Shown here piece after piece: positions 1 to 12,205 of a stretch of DNA of 64,000 nt; position 1 is the stretch's first letter, and the number at the start of each line of letters is the position of its first letter. The notes beneath the pieces were generated by a model. It had not been told where the DNA came from. It worked only from the letters and a program-made list of their open reading frames with translations, and did no database searches. A program made the translations under genes and the position numbers. Origin of the DNA: Patella vulgata (lineage: Eukaryota > Mollusca > Gastropoda > Patellidae); contig NC_065879.2 of the NCBI RefSeq assembly GCF_932274485.2, forward strand, positions 64,997,459-65,061,458, in the 5' to 3' direction.

Positions 1-380
1 AATATTTACACCTGACACCGCCATTTTAAACACGGATTGTCGCTAAAACACAATCAAAGAAGTAAATGCTATTGAATATTGTGTTGGACCAATCTTGGAC
101 CAACCCAAACATGAGAGACCAGATTAACGTGGATTTAAATAAAACATCGTGTTCTTTTCCATTTCCTTTCAATCCCTTATAAGTTTCATTTCAGTTAATA
201 GTTATTTCATGTGGCACTTTGTCTTCAATATGTACACCTGGAAAAAAGTTAACCCCTGCCATGTCCGAGACACCCAAATCTAGGGATAAAAAGTCTGTGA
301 TCAGCAGACTGGAACCGGTACCAACAAACACACAAAGTTACAGGAATTCGAGTTACACCCCAAACGATTAGAAATCGGCT
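1..380. other. No gene; short tandem duplication at its end
   Basis: I see no gene or known repeat in the first 340 bases. At about 355-408 one 26-bp segment (core CGATTAGAAATCGGCTACAT) occurs twice head to tail. The recognisable Tc1 reading (NRLHAAHLH) begins inside the second copy, so the duplication probably arose within the transposon remnant. Confidence 0.5.
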
Positions 381-864
381 ACATCCCAAACGATTAGAAA
401 TCGGCTACATGCAGCCCATTTGCATGTGCGGCGACCGCGTGTTGTGCCTCCATTAACTAGCCAGCACATGACGAACAGGCGTCAATTGTGTAGGCAGCGT
501 AGAAATTGGGGTAATGTTCTCAGGTGAGTCAAGATTTACTCTGGATTTCACCGATAGGCGTGCTCGCGTTTGGAGGCGTGCAAATGAGCGTCATGCTGAC
601 GTTAACGTCAGACAGCATGACAGATTCGGGCGTGGGTCTGCGATGGTGTCGGGAGGAATCACCATAACTGGCAGAACGGACTTGAATATTGTTCAAGGAA
701 GGGTCACTGGTGTGTACTACCGTGACAACATCCTGGCACCGATAGTTCTGCCCTTTGCTCAACGTGCAGGTCGACGTTTCATCTTTCAGGATGATAATGC
801 CCGTGCCCACCGCGCTCGTGTCGTGAATGACTACCTCCAGCGTCACTATATTGTCCATATGCCT
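381..864 (+). pseudogene. Tc1-like transposase fragment, middle part
   Basis: This is a decayed piece of a Tc1/mariner DDE transposase, the enzyme that cuts and joins a DNA transposon at TA sites. Two frames carry it. Bases 381-512 read as the stretch before the catalytic core (NRLHAAHLHVRRPR, then PPLTSQHMTNRR and NWGNVLR). From 514 another frame gives FSGESRF, RARVWRR, GSAMVSGGI and FQDDNARAHRARVV. The second catalytic Asp region (QDDNARAH) is present. The first, normally FSDES, reads FSGES, so that Asp is lost. The match stops near 863, before the usual DLNPIEH segment with the third acidic residue, so the element is truncated as well as frameshifted. Family assignment is from motifs and is strong; the exact Tc1 subfamily is unknown. 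Confidence 0.85.
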
Positions 865-1995
865 TGTCCTGGCACTGGCATTATATACGTATGTCAGATT
901 CTGATTGTCAGGCCAATATTGGCTTATAAGTAAAGGTCTTGCTAATTATGATGTCCAACAAGTGAAAAGCAATATTCAATTTAATATTGTCTCCCCAGAC
1001 TTTCTTAAGGAATCGTTTTTGTTTGATCATCTACTCCAGTGGTTTTGCCCTTTCCTACAAACGCGTGGAAGAGTTATTCATGTCATCTTGAGCCGCAGAG
1101 ACAAATAAACCTGCCATTTGGATGTATTCCCACATTTTGCGACACTCTTTCCACCTTGTATAAAAAGTGTTTCTTTCACTTATAGACGATAATTTAACTT
1201 TTATAATACATTATAAAATGTCAGATAGATGGCCAGGTTGTGGTATTAATGACAGGTGACCAACTAGGAGATTGGAACAGGAGATATATAACATTGCGCC
1301 AGTTTTATTCTTCAGAATCTCTGAGCCTTGATAAACCAAATCATGTTTTCCAAAGTAGACGATCAGAACTTACAGATGCTTAAAAGCAGAGAACCTCGGC
1401 TGTTCTACTACTGAAAATACAGACGGGCCCAGCAATCTACTGGATGATGGTGATAAATTACCAGTGATAAAGTTGAAGTTTTGACGAGTTCGAATCAACC
1501 GACACTGTACCAGTTGATGTAAGCCTACCAAGAGTCCCTATTGTGATTCCAACTTCACTAAGCAGAGATGTTTTATATGTAATTATCCAGCAATATAATT
1601 AACTACAATCAATAAAATAATTAATACGTGTAAGAAGCAAAATATTTTGGAATTCGTGGAAATTCTGAGGTTCGTAAACCCATAAAGGGAAGAAAAAGGA
1701 TATCGAGAAAGAATGTACAAATATCTTTCAATCAGACTGCTGGAGACATTTAATTGCTGTCCTACGTCGCAGGGACCGTCCTATGATCCTGGCGCTTGAT
1801 TTGCATTAGGATCTGGGGGTCCGAGGCCGATGTCTAACTTGTAGAACTATTGTATTTTTCCAACTCGTTTCCCCTTTGCGAGTGTTCAAGCAGCGGACCT
1901 TGTTAAGAAAAGCACATAGCTTTTCGGGGTCGTGTGTTGTCGAAGCGCACGTAAAGGATACCTTGGCAAAATTTCCAACATTGCACGCCGATTGC
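865..1995. other. No gene recognised
   Basis: AT-rich sequence with only short unconvincing frames. No known repeat is recognised up to the family A element. Confidence 0.5.
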
Positions 1996-2001
1996 CATAT
2001 G

Positions 2002-2791
2002 TATGGAAGGGTATCGCTGCCAATATCAAATGCTCTGCGACAATGTCGTTTCCATTGATTATATGTAAAAAGTACAATGTACAAAGTCCCAATACCGATA
2101 TTGATAAAGTCAAAATACCTCTAAGGCAAGAAGTAAATGTAAAACGTCAAATGTTAAGTGTTAAATGACAAATGTTTTGTGGGAAAATGCTTTTTGTTTG
2201 ACGGGTCTACATTTTACATTTCTCTCATTACATTTTACATTTGCGCTCTGACGCATCCCATTTGTCCGTCACGCTTTCTACATAGCAACTTTCGCACAGC
2301 ATCAACTTGTATTTGCAAATGTAGGATATCACGTGACTTATTAACATACATGGAAACCCGGCACAAGCACACTTTAAGGATATTCACCGCACGACAAAAA
2401 AAAATCAAGCTGGCACACCATTAGAAACTATCGTGCGTAATTTTGAATGTGCCAGGAAATAATTGATAGATTCAAGCAGCCAAAGAAACATACTTTCCAG
2501 TAATTTATAACACAATAACTGGAATTTCCAGTAGAATGCGTGAAGGACAAATGGGATGTGGTAGAGAGCAAATGTAAAATGTAATTAGAGAAATGTAAAA
2601 AAGCATTTTCCACAAAACATTTGTCATTTAACACTGAACATTTGACGTTTTACATTTAACTCTTGCCTTAGAGGAATTTTGACTTTATCATTACCGGTAT
2701 TATGAATTTGTACATTGTACTTTTTACATATAATCAATAAAAAAAGACATTGTAGCAGAGCATTTAATATTGGCAGCGATACCCTTCCATA
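2002..2791. mobile_element. Family A foldback element, copy 1, with CATATG target duplication
   Basis: A 790-bp element whose two ends are inverted copies of each other over roughly 300 bp each. It starts TATGGAAGGGTATCGCTGCC and ends with the reverse complement. The hexamer CATATG lies directly outside both ends (1996-2001 and 2792-2797), a 6-bp target-site duplication. CATATG is itself a palindrome, so this copy alone would be weak, but copy 2 has a non-palindromic duplication. There is no transposase, so it is non-autonomous. The arms are rich in TTTACATTT-type words. Confidence 0.8.
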
Positions 2792-2936
2792 CATATGTGG
2801 TTCTCTCTAATTAGATGTACAATAATGTGCAGAAAAATGGGACGTGCAGCTCCAGAAGTGTTTAACTGCTAATTTACTAAGCAGCAAAAGAAACGTCAAG
2901 TCGGTATGCTACTCTAAATAGACGCATTGCATAAAG

Positions 2937-3115
2937 AGAGAGAAGAGATATGGGGTTTAACGTCCACTCGACACAAACTAGGTCATTTCGGGACTAACAT
3001 ATGGTTTAATTTTATTTCAATAATTCGCTTGCGCATAGGGGTCTTTAGCAGTGGGAGGACCCGGAGAAAACCCACGAGGTTGGACAGGCGACCCTACTCC
3101 TTGTCACGTGCATTG
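2937..3115 (-). repeat. SINE-B copy, head missing
   Basis: The same sequence recurs at 13566, 44340-44680 and 63890. It contains TTTAACGTCCACTCGACAC, an AATTCGCTTGCG block and GAAAACCCACGAGG. By comparison with the copy at 13.6 kb, the tRNA-like head belongs on the right and the 3' end on the left, so the element's sense is the minus strand. This copy ends at GTCACGTGC, before the head. Confidence 0.75.
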
Positions 3116-3339
3116 CATAAAACTTGCTAAATGTTTTTATTGTATATTTGTGACCACATCTCCAACTTCACCTGTGCAATAAGGCTCCTTCCCAAACACA
3201 GAATTGAACCCAGGAAATGTTCTCAAAAGCGCAACCTGACTTCTGAGATGGTTGATTTTCATGCTGCGCGCGCTGTTCACCGGGACTAGCCCCTTAAAAC
3301 GCACCCCTATACCTGGTTGAATCATTCACACTACAATGT
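3116..3339. other. No gene recognised
   Basis: Short spacer between SINE-B and the Tc1 fragment. It may hold the decayed 5' end of that transposon, but I see no terminal inverted repeat. Confidence 0.4.
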
Positions 3340-3706
3340 CAGCAGCATGCCACGACAGCTCAGAGGAACCAGGCGCTTGGAAGACTCGACGCTGGCCACA
3401 ATGCCCAAGCCGTTGCCAATCACTTCCAGGTCAATGTTCAGACCATCTACAGGCTTCAGCAACGATTTCGGGCCACCAACACCACGGATGATCGCCCCCA
3501 ATTAGGTAGACCAAGTGTTAATACAAGGCGACAAGACCGCCATGCTGTGCAACAGCACGTACAGAATCCCTTCTCAGAGGCATCTGAGACAGCACGTCAG
3601 ACAGTTGGAACACACAGAAGACCCATCTGTACCGATACAGTGCGCCGACGTCTCACCAGAGAGAACATTCATTGCCGTAGACCTTACCGTGGACATTTCG
3701 TTTTAA
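3340..3706 (+). pseudogene. Tc1-like transposase fragment, N-terminal DNA-binding part
   Basis: One frame reads without a stop from about 3343 to 3700 as the paired helix-turn-helix region of a Tc1 transposase: TAQRNQALGRLDAGHNAQAV, then VQTIYRLQQRF, a GRP-type linker and TDTVRRRLTREN with HCRRPYRG. This part binds the transposon ends. No ATG is visible in that frame at the expected place, and the catalytic domain is absent, so only the front third survives. The last 60 bases are nearly identical to bases about 18240-18315, so this fragment and the one at 18.2 kb belong to the same family. Confidence 0.85.
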
Positions 3707-5114
3707 CATTTTATATATCCAGCTGATTACATATGGTACAATGTATAATAGATTACAATAAAGCCATTCTCTCAAACCCCATCCAGCCAGATTCGCTGAG
3801 GCGCGTCTGCTGATAGAGTTTGCTATATCTCCACCATCCTAGATTCCAGCTGCTGTCTGACAAATGCCCAAAATATGATCTTGTAGCTTTGGGTTTTGGA
3901 CCTTCAATTTTCTAATTGGCCAAATACGACGTAATTATTTATAACGACTGCTTGGAAACTTACAGTAAAATTTTCACACGTGATGTCTGTTATTAACCTA
4001 GAATTGAATGTTTACAAATTATAACTCTTTATGTGTCAACCCCTCCCTCATTTTGATGTAAGTGCATATGTGAATCTAATGATTAGCCAAAGATATTAAT
4101 TAATACAATATAATGCTATCATTAATTTAAAGAGCAAAAATTGTAAAAATCTTGCTATTATTCAAACGAATTCTATGAATTAAATACGGTTGGTTCGCAA
4201 TTAATGTAATAATATTTTTCTGAAGACATCGACATAAATTGGTGTCAAATTGCTATTTATAAAATGGTCGGCGGATTATTGTTCGTGGAATTTTATAATA
4301 GGCGAAGAATCTTAAAGACACAAATACAAGGATCACTGGTAGGCCTTATATATAGGTATAGCCTAGTATCCATTAGTAGATCTAGTGTATTGTAAACCTT
4401 ACTTTACATCTAATACTTAATCGGGCTAAATTGTTTTATGAAAAGGCATATGGAAAATAATTTTAATTATTAAATCCTAACAATATATTGGTTTCTTAAA
4501 ACATCCATATTGTTCAATTCATTCCAACTGTACATCCCTATGTACGCATACATGTACCTAATCCGACAAGAACTGAAGGTCATATTTTCATTAATTAAGA
4601 TAGCACGGTCTGGAAATTGGCGACAGGTTGTCCAGGCCTGTAAAAAGTAGCACCTCGCATGCGAATGACCCAAAAAGATGCAGAATAATTTACAGAATAA
4701 GGCATGCCATGTCCTGATTTATTATCATTTATAAAATAAAACTAATTTTGTTTTGTTTAAGGAAAGAATCTGATTAGCTACTTGAATAAACAACTAATTA
4801 AAATTATAGGCTAGCTGACGTGTCATTACAATGTCAATAAGCTTGGGATATAAAACAACGGCTTTAAAACTACAGAGTGTGATAATTTCCACTGTGAATT
4901 TACCAGGATTTACGCATGTTTACGGCAGTATTCAGTCACATAGTCAACTATACGTGGATTTACAGGAATATCAACATGATTTATTGAATAAACATTGCAC
5001 TAGACAATGGCCTCGTGGAGAAGAGATATGTTATGATTATCGACGACATCGCTAAATGAACCTTTCATTCACAATATTATCCTAACTGAATATTCTGTAG
5101 TAAGCATTTGAAAC
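3707..5114. other. No gene recognised
   Basis: Very AT-rich unique-looking sequence. The longest frame (4831-5055, 74 codons) matches nothing I know. Confidence 0.5.
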
Positions 5115-5380
5115 AGACACATGTACATTAAAATTTTGAAATAAAAGGTTTATCTCGGTTCCTTTCGATATTGGCATGTATCGGACCGTAACTTCATGGA
5201 TTATGGCCCCTGATTGTACGAAAAATCACGTTTTAGCTTGTGGACACTCTATAGGTCACAATTTTGATCCGATTTTAATGAAACCTGAAATGCATGTTTA
5301 TAACCCAAAGATCTTAGATCCTTTCGATAGTCGCGCATATTGGATCGTAACTTCATGAATTATGGCCCCTGATTGTACGA
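5115..5380 (-). repeat. Family C tandem half-units, inverted
   Basis: Two diverged units of the family C repeat lie in reverse relative to the array at 51.8 kb. Both carry TTATGGCCCCTGATTGTACG, and the block around them holds CCTTTCGATA and the AATTTTGATCCGATTTT segment. They abut the TIR-bounded piece at 5381 directly, at the point GATTGTACGA. Confidence 0.75.
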
Positions 5381-5807
5381 ACCAGCGGCTGCCAGGCAGG
5401 ATACCCCCACATTTTGCAAGAGATGGATAGAGAACAAACTAATAACAAACGCGATTGGTCGAAAAATCGCATTTTTAGCTTGTGGATTCTCTAGAGGTCC
5501 GATTTTTTTCTAGATTTTAAAAACCGTTTAGATCACCATTCCACCATAATGAAGGTTGAATTAGAATTTCGTGAAAATCGAAATGAAACTGCCCGACAAA
5601 ATGGCCGCTCTTTGTATGCAAATTGTATATAAGTATGTAATTCAAAGGTTATGGACCCTCTAGAGGTCACAATTTTTGTCCAATTTTGATGAAACTTAAA
5701 ACATATCTTTATATTCCAAAACAATCTCATTTGTGCATTTCAGACTATAACTTTCTCTATCTAGCTCTTGCAAAATGTGGGCGTATCCTTGCCTGGCAGC
5801 CACTAGT
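5381..5807. mobile_element. Family C element bounded by inverted repeats
   Basis: The left end reads ACCAGCGGCTGCCAGGCAGG followed by ATACCCCCACATTTTGCAAG. The right end is the inverted equivalent (CTTGCAAAATGTGGGCGTAT, then CCTTGCCTGGCAGCCACTAG). The inverted match is about 45-55 bp. The inside is about one dimer of family C sequence in reverse orientation. The same left end opens the arrays at 12206 and 51684. It encodes nothing recognisable and must be non-autonomous. Confidence 0.75.
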
Positions 5808-5931
5808 TAAAAAAAATATATCGATTTGTTCTCTATTTAATAATTATTAGAAATATTTTTGATGTTCATGCTTTTGATTTAATGCATACTCCTCACAGTG
5901 ATTCGTTTGATTAGACCTAATCCTACTTTAA

Positions 5932-6910
5932 CGTACATTATGCAAGAGCTAAATCTGATTATTGCAAGTCTTTATTTAGGCTTCAGATGTAATAGAAATT
6001 ATAAAATTAGATCTTTATTTAGACAACAAGCACAAAATCAACTCTATGGCTGGGATTTAAACAGGATTTCATTGATTGATTACATTTTTAAATGGCGTCG
6101 TAAGCGGAGTTTAAGCGTTACGTTGACGTCATACTCTCGGAAATTTTAGATCGAGGCTAAATGATAGAGTGTACGAAGCGAGGCCGCTGTTAAGCGAGGC
6201 CGCATGTCAGTCAATTTGATTGATAGTTCGATATATACGGCCTTGATATTATGTTTTGTTGTGGTTAAAATGAGAGTTTGGATGTCGGTATTAACGCTCT
6301 TTTGTCACTTGCGTTTACAGAATTATGGAAATTGAGAAACATTGCAGCTAACATCACTCCAGTTGAATTGCAGCCCCATTGGATCATTGTACTGTAACTG
6401 GTAGGTTACGTAGGCCTACACTGTTTGCTATTTGTTTGCTTCGGGAGTTGCGTAGGCCTACCAGTTACAGTACAAGAGTACACACAGGCTAACAAGAAGT
6501 CGGCTATAATTATGCCTCATTGATTTGGTCTATTCCTTTCAAACTTTCGCTTCTTATCTATATATTAAACGTCTTTTTTTAATTTGTAGTAAAAATAAAT
6601 GTGATACGAATTGAATTGCAACCCCGTCTCAAACCGAATAGGCTAACGGTACCACAGCCATTGAAAACGATACTTGATAATCGAGATTATGTAGGTGGAG
6701 TTAACGCCTGCCAATCAAACAATCGGCCATTCTCGGAGACGGTGATGAGAGAGTTGACTCGTATTTTTAATCAAAAATTACAATGGTGATAACTTTGTTC
6801 AGAATAAAGTAATTTGACTGAAATTTTCAATATATTCTTCTTTCATCATCTATTGTTGAACTGTTATAGCAAGAATGGCCAACTCTATTAAAATCTCCCA
6901 TAATGTATCT
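5932..6910. mobile_element. Family D element, copy 1, between TTAA sites
   Basis: A 979-bp element with TTAA at both edges (5928-5931 and 6911-6914). The left edge reads CGTACATTATGCAAGAG and the right edge is the inverted CATAATGTATCT, giving a short TIR. Two further copies (21398 and 59013) have the same edges and also sit between TTAA. TTAA duplications are known for piggyBac and Kolobok transposons, so one of these probably moved it (inference). No transposase is visible. Confidence 0.8.
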
Positions 6911-6914
6911 TTAA

Positions 6915-7559
6915 TACTACTGTAATGGAAGCAACTTTCTGTTCCAAATTATGACTGGCCAATAGTCCGATTAACTACCAATAGCTAACTGCGTAACAAT
7001 ATTACGCTTTAAACAGAGCTCCAAATTGGACCAAATATGTTTAGATAACGTTACGTCATGGCTCACGATTTTGTTAAGCTAAATTAACCAGTGCATAGCA
7101 GAATATTGCAGAAAAACTAATTGCGTGACAAACGAGGCTATCAAAACGGATACAATGTAAACAATACTGTTTGGATACGAACAATACTTTCACCGTTTTT
7201 AATACATTAAATCACTGCCAAAAGTTTTAGGGAAGTCCTCAGATTAAACGAAGGGCTGTCATGTTGCTGTACTTGGGATAGATTTGATTGAACGGGAAGA
7301 ATAGACACATTCCCTCAAAAGTATCAAAATCCAATCCAGCAATGTTTCCGGTGTTTTCATGAAAGCTCACGTCTCCATACAGGTACAAAAAATTATATTA
7401 TTGATTATGTGATTAAATCACTTTCCTGTTATTTACAATTTCAAAATGGATGCGTGTTTGATAATGTTGATACTAACTATGTTCTTTACATTTGCGATAC
7501 TACTAATAACATCAATCATCATTACTGTAATTATTTATCGTTTGTTTAAAAGGTCGATT
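6915..7559. other. No gene recognised
   Basis: AT-rich sequence between family D copy 1 and family A copy 2, with nothing recognised. Confidence 0.5.
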
Positions 7560-7565
7560 GTCACT

Positions 7566-8993
7566 TATGGAAGGGTATCGCTCCCAATATTAAATGCTCT
7601 GCTAAAATGTATTTTCCATTGATTGTAATACCGGTAATGATGAAGTCAAAATACCCCCAAGACCAAAGTTAAATGTAAAACGTCAAATGTAATGTGTCAA
7701 ATGATAAATGTTTTATTGGAAAAGGCTGTTTTTGACGTGTCTACATTTTACATTTCTCTCATTGCATTTTACATTTGCGCTCTGCAATATCTCTTTTGTC
7801 CTTCACACTTTCTTCATAGCATCTTACGCAGAGCACTAACTATGATATGCAAATGTTGATATCAAGCAATTTATTAACATACGGAAACGAGGCCGAGATC
7901 AACCTGGTACACTGTAAGTCAGCAAACGATAAGGGGAAATCAACCAGGCACACTATAAGAAATTTACTTACCTTGGAGAAACGACCTAATTTGGGTGGTA
8001 CTAAACTATATTACTATGATTACTGAGAGAGAGAGAGGGTATGTAGTGTCAAAATACGGGTCATAATACGATATTCCAGCTAATATGTTACATGTGAGTG
8101 AAAAGCACGTTCATGTATACTTATTCGTCTCTTTAACTTAACTACATGTATATTCATTATTTGTTGGGCACAATGATTATACTTTTTTTGTTAAGTATAT
8201 TAATGTTAATTAGCTTGTACTAAAATTTAGAGAGAGGGTGGGGCGGTAAAGAGGATTTAAAATGTCAAAATACGTGTCTTAATATGCAATGCCACTTATC
8301 ATGTTATACTGGAAAGTATGTTTCTTTGAATCTATCAGTTATTTCCTGGCACATTCACAGTTATTTACTTCAGAGAAAGAGAATTCCTCCTTATTTTGTC
8401 GACCGTAACCTAATTACTAAATATAGACTATGTACTTTCAATCTCTGTTATTTGTCATAGGCTCGGATTAGCCATACCAGTAACATGATTTTATTGCAGA
8501 TACGGTCGTCCAGCGAATTTCTTATAGTTTGCCATGTTAATTGCCTTAATATCGTGTGGTAAATATCTTGTGTGTGTGTGAAATAACTTTATTTAAAGTC
8601 CGTTTCCACGGAGGTGGTATCACGGACAATGTAAATATTTTATAGTATGCTGGCTTATAGTATTCCAGGCTAATCTCTGCCTCGTTTCCGTATATGTTCA
8701 GCCACGTTATACCCTACATTTGCATATCAAACTTAGTGCTCTGCGTAAGATGCTGTGTAGAAAGCGTGAAGGACAAATGAGATGCGGCAGAGTGCAAATG
8801 TAATGAGGGAAATGTAAAATGTACGCACGTCAAAAACAGCATTTTCCAACATTTGACATGTTCCATATGACGTTTTACATTTAACTTTGCTCTTCAAAGT
8901 ATTTTGACTTTATCATTACGTTTACACGTAATCAATGGAAAAAACCCAACATTTTAGCAGAGTATTTAATATTGGCAGCGATACCTGTTCATA
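7566..8993. mobile_element. Family A element, copy 2, with GTCACT target duplication
   Basis: A 1428-bp element with the same TATGGAAGGGTATCGC end on the left and its inverted form (GGCAGCGATACCTGTTCATA) on the right. It is flanked by the exact non-palindromic hexamer GTCACT at 7560-7565 and 8994-8999. The long arms match those of copy 1. The centre (about 7940-8640) is longer than in copy 1 and recurs in part at 61.8-62.3 kb. No protein is recognised. Confidence 0.85.
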
Positions 8994-8999
8994 GTCACT

Positions 9000-10664
9000 A
9001 TCCTGACAGCTTTGAAGTAAATTCAAGAAATGTATGTCAGCATGTACTTTGAAGTGGGAGATGTCATGCCATATGTGCTCGAAAAGCATTTGAATTGCAA
9101 ATTTGTGTCACACATAGATAGCACTGGGCATTTTTCTAGGATTTACATTCAATTCACAGTCTGAAGAAGAGAAAGTGTTATTTTTGTGTGGGTTTCTTGC
9201 AATTGACATTAGGAAGATTGAATACTATAAACAAAGTACAAAGTCACCCAACCAACATATTATTATCTTGATTGTTATCGAAAGATCGTTGCCTAGTATG
9301 GAATGATTATTTATTCATTCATTTATGATTAGGGCCCAAAATACATGTGTTTACGGTTACTTTACTTGGCCCAATAGAATATAGATGGACGGGAAGGGAG
9401 GGGATCTAAGAACTTCTTAGAAGTTTACGGCTTTAACCTTCACCTATGCACAGCGCATGTTGGGACACTCTGCACGGGGCGCCAATCAGTGGTGATCGCT
9501 ATACAACAGGCACCCGTTATTGTAGCTTTAGTTTTTGGGAAGACTTCGCTGCGAAGAGTCGAAACAAAGTAACACAAATTAAGACAGTCAAAAAATATTA
9601 AACACTTCTTAATAATTTAATAAATCAACAGAACACCATGTAGGTGAGTTTCTTTCTGGCAACTTTAATGCTTCGGCGGGCGGGTGGGTCTTTTTGAAAA
9701 GTACATGGTCTCTAGTGTGAAGTTGGCGTATACACATCAGCAGGAACTCAACGAGGTCACTGCCAAAACACAGAAAATGACAAACTGGACTGTGCGGGAT
9801 CCTATGGTCCATACCTATATATTAATTCATACCGATGACTGATGCAAGTGAAAGATAATATTTCCTCAAATTGAAACTTTGTAAGAGCACGTCTTTATTT
9901 CTTAGAGCACGGTTTTCGCTCATCATGTATGTCTTGCGTATGCGGTTGGCTTGTCTTGCGTATGCGGTTGGCTGGCTGACTTGCAGCAAGTTCCAGGGGA
10001 ACATAACCCTAAAGAGTAAGCTATGTCTCAGACCAGATTCATAAACATGTAAAACAAATTTACAATAAATTATTACTCATATAAATTGTAATCGAATTTT
10101 GTATTTAATTTAGGCAAAACCGAAACAACAAAAATGCACTTTGTTTTTAAATGTTATCGTGTCAAGTTTCATTAATTTAAATTATTTTCAGTGTTCGACG
10201 TATCGGCTCACACAAACACGCGACCCAACAAGCCGAACAATCGACTTCGCAATTTCTGATTAGTTATTGCGGTTTTCTCGTGACGTAGATTGGGGAACTC
10301 CTTTCTTGAGGGTTAATTGGCTTGCGACATCGCGCACAAGCGTCCTTTATTTCCTTCTCCCAATAGACCATTTCCGCTCGACAGGAATTATTAGCATTTC
10401 TATGAAATCAATCCCCATTCGTTGCTTGTTTACTTAATGTATTCTCGTGTGTAAATTCAGTTTTAGATATAGGTGCGACTTTTAAACGATTGTAATTGTA
10501 TATGAAACAATCTCAAAGTCAGTATTTGTGTATTTTTAAATTCCATTGTATATTTATTTTACAAATTAACAAACACAATCTACAGTGTAAAAACATAGAT
10601 ATCTTATTCTAGTCAATCATCAGTATATTTTTATGTGGAATTTGGTAAAATGAAAATATGCTAT
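9000..10664. other. No gene recognised
   Basis: Unique-looking AT-rich DNA. A 17-bp direct repeat (TGTCTTGCGTATGCGGTTGGC type) lies near 9929-9970. Frames of 60-67 codons on the minus strand match nothing known. Confidence 0.45.
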
Positions 10665-11190
10665 ACAATTCTTACTCGCACTTCATTATAACCAAAGTTA
10701 TAGTGCCCCAAAGCATCAGCATATCAGATTGGTTATCTCTGCTTACCGTAAGCAGACAATGTTCATCATCGAACTCCATCAAGGCATTCACCTAATGAAC
10801 GCCTACATCAAGTTTAAACATTCTACCTCAATGTGTTCCAAAGTCTCGATCAATCAAATTGCTTATCGCCCTGCTTACCCTGAGCAGCAAAATAATGCTC
10901 TTTACCGAACTCTTCATCAAGTTTAATCACTCTCACATAATTAGAACTAAAGTTATCGTGCCCCAAAGCATCAACCAATCAAATTGCTTATCTCTGCTTA
11001 CAGAAAGCAGAAAATGCCCATCTTCGAACTTCATCAAGGCATTGACCTAATAAACACCTATACCAAGTTTGAACATTCTAGCTCAATTAGAAGGAAAGTT
11101 ATTGTGTCCCAAAAAGTGTGACGGACAGACAGACGGATCAATCCATTTTAAAAGTCCCCTGCTTTCTTGGAAAGGTGGGGGGGGGGGCAA
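10665..11190 (+). repeat. Tandem satellite S2, short array with terminal palindrome
   Basis: Several units of a tandem repeat share CAATCAAATTGCTTATC and CTGCTTACC. Two unit types alternate. One carries CCTAATGAACGCCTA and the other carries TCTCACATAATTAG, as in the long inverted array at 42.3-43.3 kb. The array ends in a GACGGACAGACAGACGG stretch and then AGTCCCCTGCTTTCTTGG, half of a palindrome, followed by a G run. Both arrays share this end, which marks it as the boundary of a mobile unit. Confidence 0.8.
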
Positions 11191-12205
11191 AAAAAAAACA
11201 ACTCATTTTGGGATAACACTATTAAAAAGCATACAATAAAACACTAGGCTTAACACTGGTTTCCTTATTCCAATTAATATTTCTTTAAGACCGATAGACC
11301 TTAATTATTACTACAACCTGTGAAACATTTCCTAAAACACTATCATAATCGTTGATTTTAACCCATTCATCAAATCAATACATTATTTTAATTTATTGTG
11401 GGTTTGCCTGGTAAGCTGTATGATTAACTTCAATTTGAATGGCCGATAATATATTTTGCTTTTATTATGAAGTTTCTTGAAATTAAAAAAAAACAACCAA
11501 AAGAAATATCCATGAATTAAAATATATTTATCCTTTGTCTGGGCTAAATTTCCCTAATAGTAGTCACAGTATACAGCATGGCATACTTGTTCATTAGCCT
11601 GAATGGAGCAGAAAGGTATGAGGAGTTCATTTCATTTCACTTCAAACTTGTCCCTCGCAGTGTCAGTTGTTTTCCTATGAGAATGTTTCATCAGTACTCA
11701 TCTGACAGACATTGCTTAATGTCCTGTTTGTGTACTCTGATAAGTTATGTCATAGATATACGAGTTTAATCACAGTTTAAAGTGTAAATATAAAAAAAAA
11801 TGAAGAGTTTCCGGGAACTACTGAAAAGTTTTTGATGTGGAAAAAGAGAGAAATAAGTAAAACATAATGGTTTTTATTCATATATGGTCATTGGTGCATT
11901 CCTTCAAGGAGGAATATTCGTAAAATCAACCTTTCTGAAAGCCCACCGGAAGGTGTAGGCCTAGTGTCCGCCTTCATTAGCCTGGTTGGAGTAGGATGTT
12001 GAACCCATTTTATTTCATTATCATGTGTACTATTACTGGTAAACTAGATCAACATTATACCACGAAAGTTTATATCTTGACCAGATATACCCGTCAAAAG
12101 TATTTGTTCAGTTTTCATTTCACTACAAACAATAACAATGGCATGGACCATTGTCGTTTTTAAATTCTTGCACTGCTAAACATAAAAAAAAATATTTCTT
12201 ATGAA
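11191..12205. other. No gene recognised
   Basis: AT-rich spacer. A 63-codon frame at 11578 has no recognisable similarity. Confidence 0.5.

Noticed and set aside
10665-11190. A CRISPR-like array
   Set aside because: The repeats are contiguous dimers without unique spacers, in clearly eukaryotic DNA.
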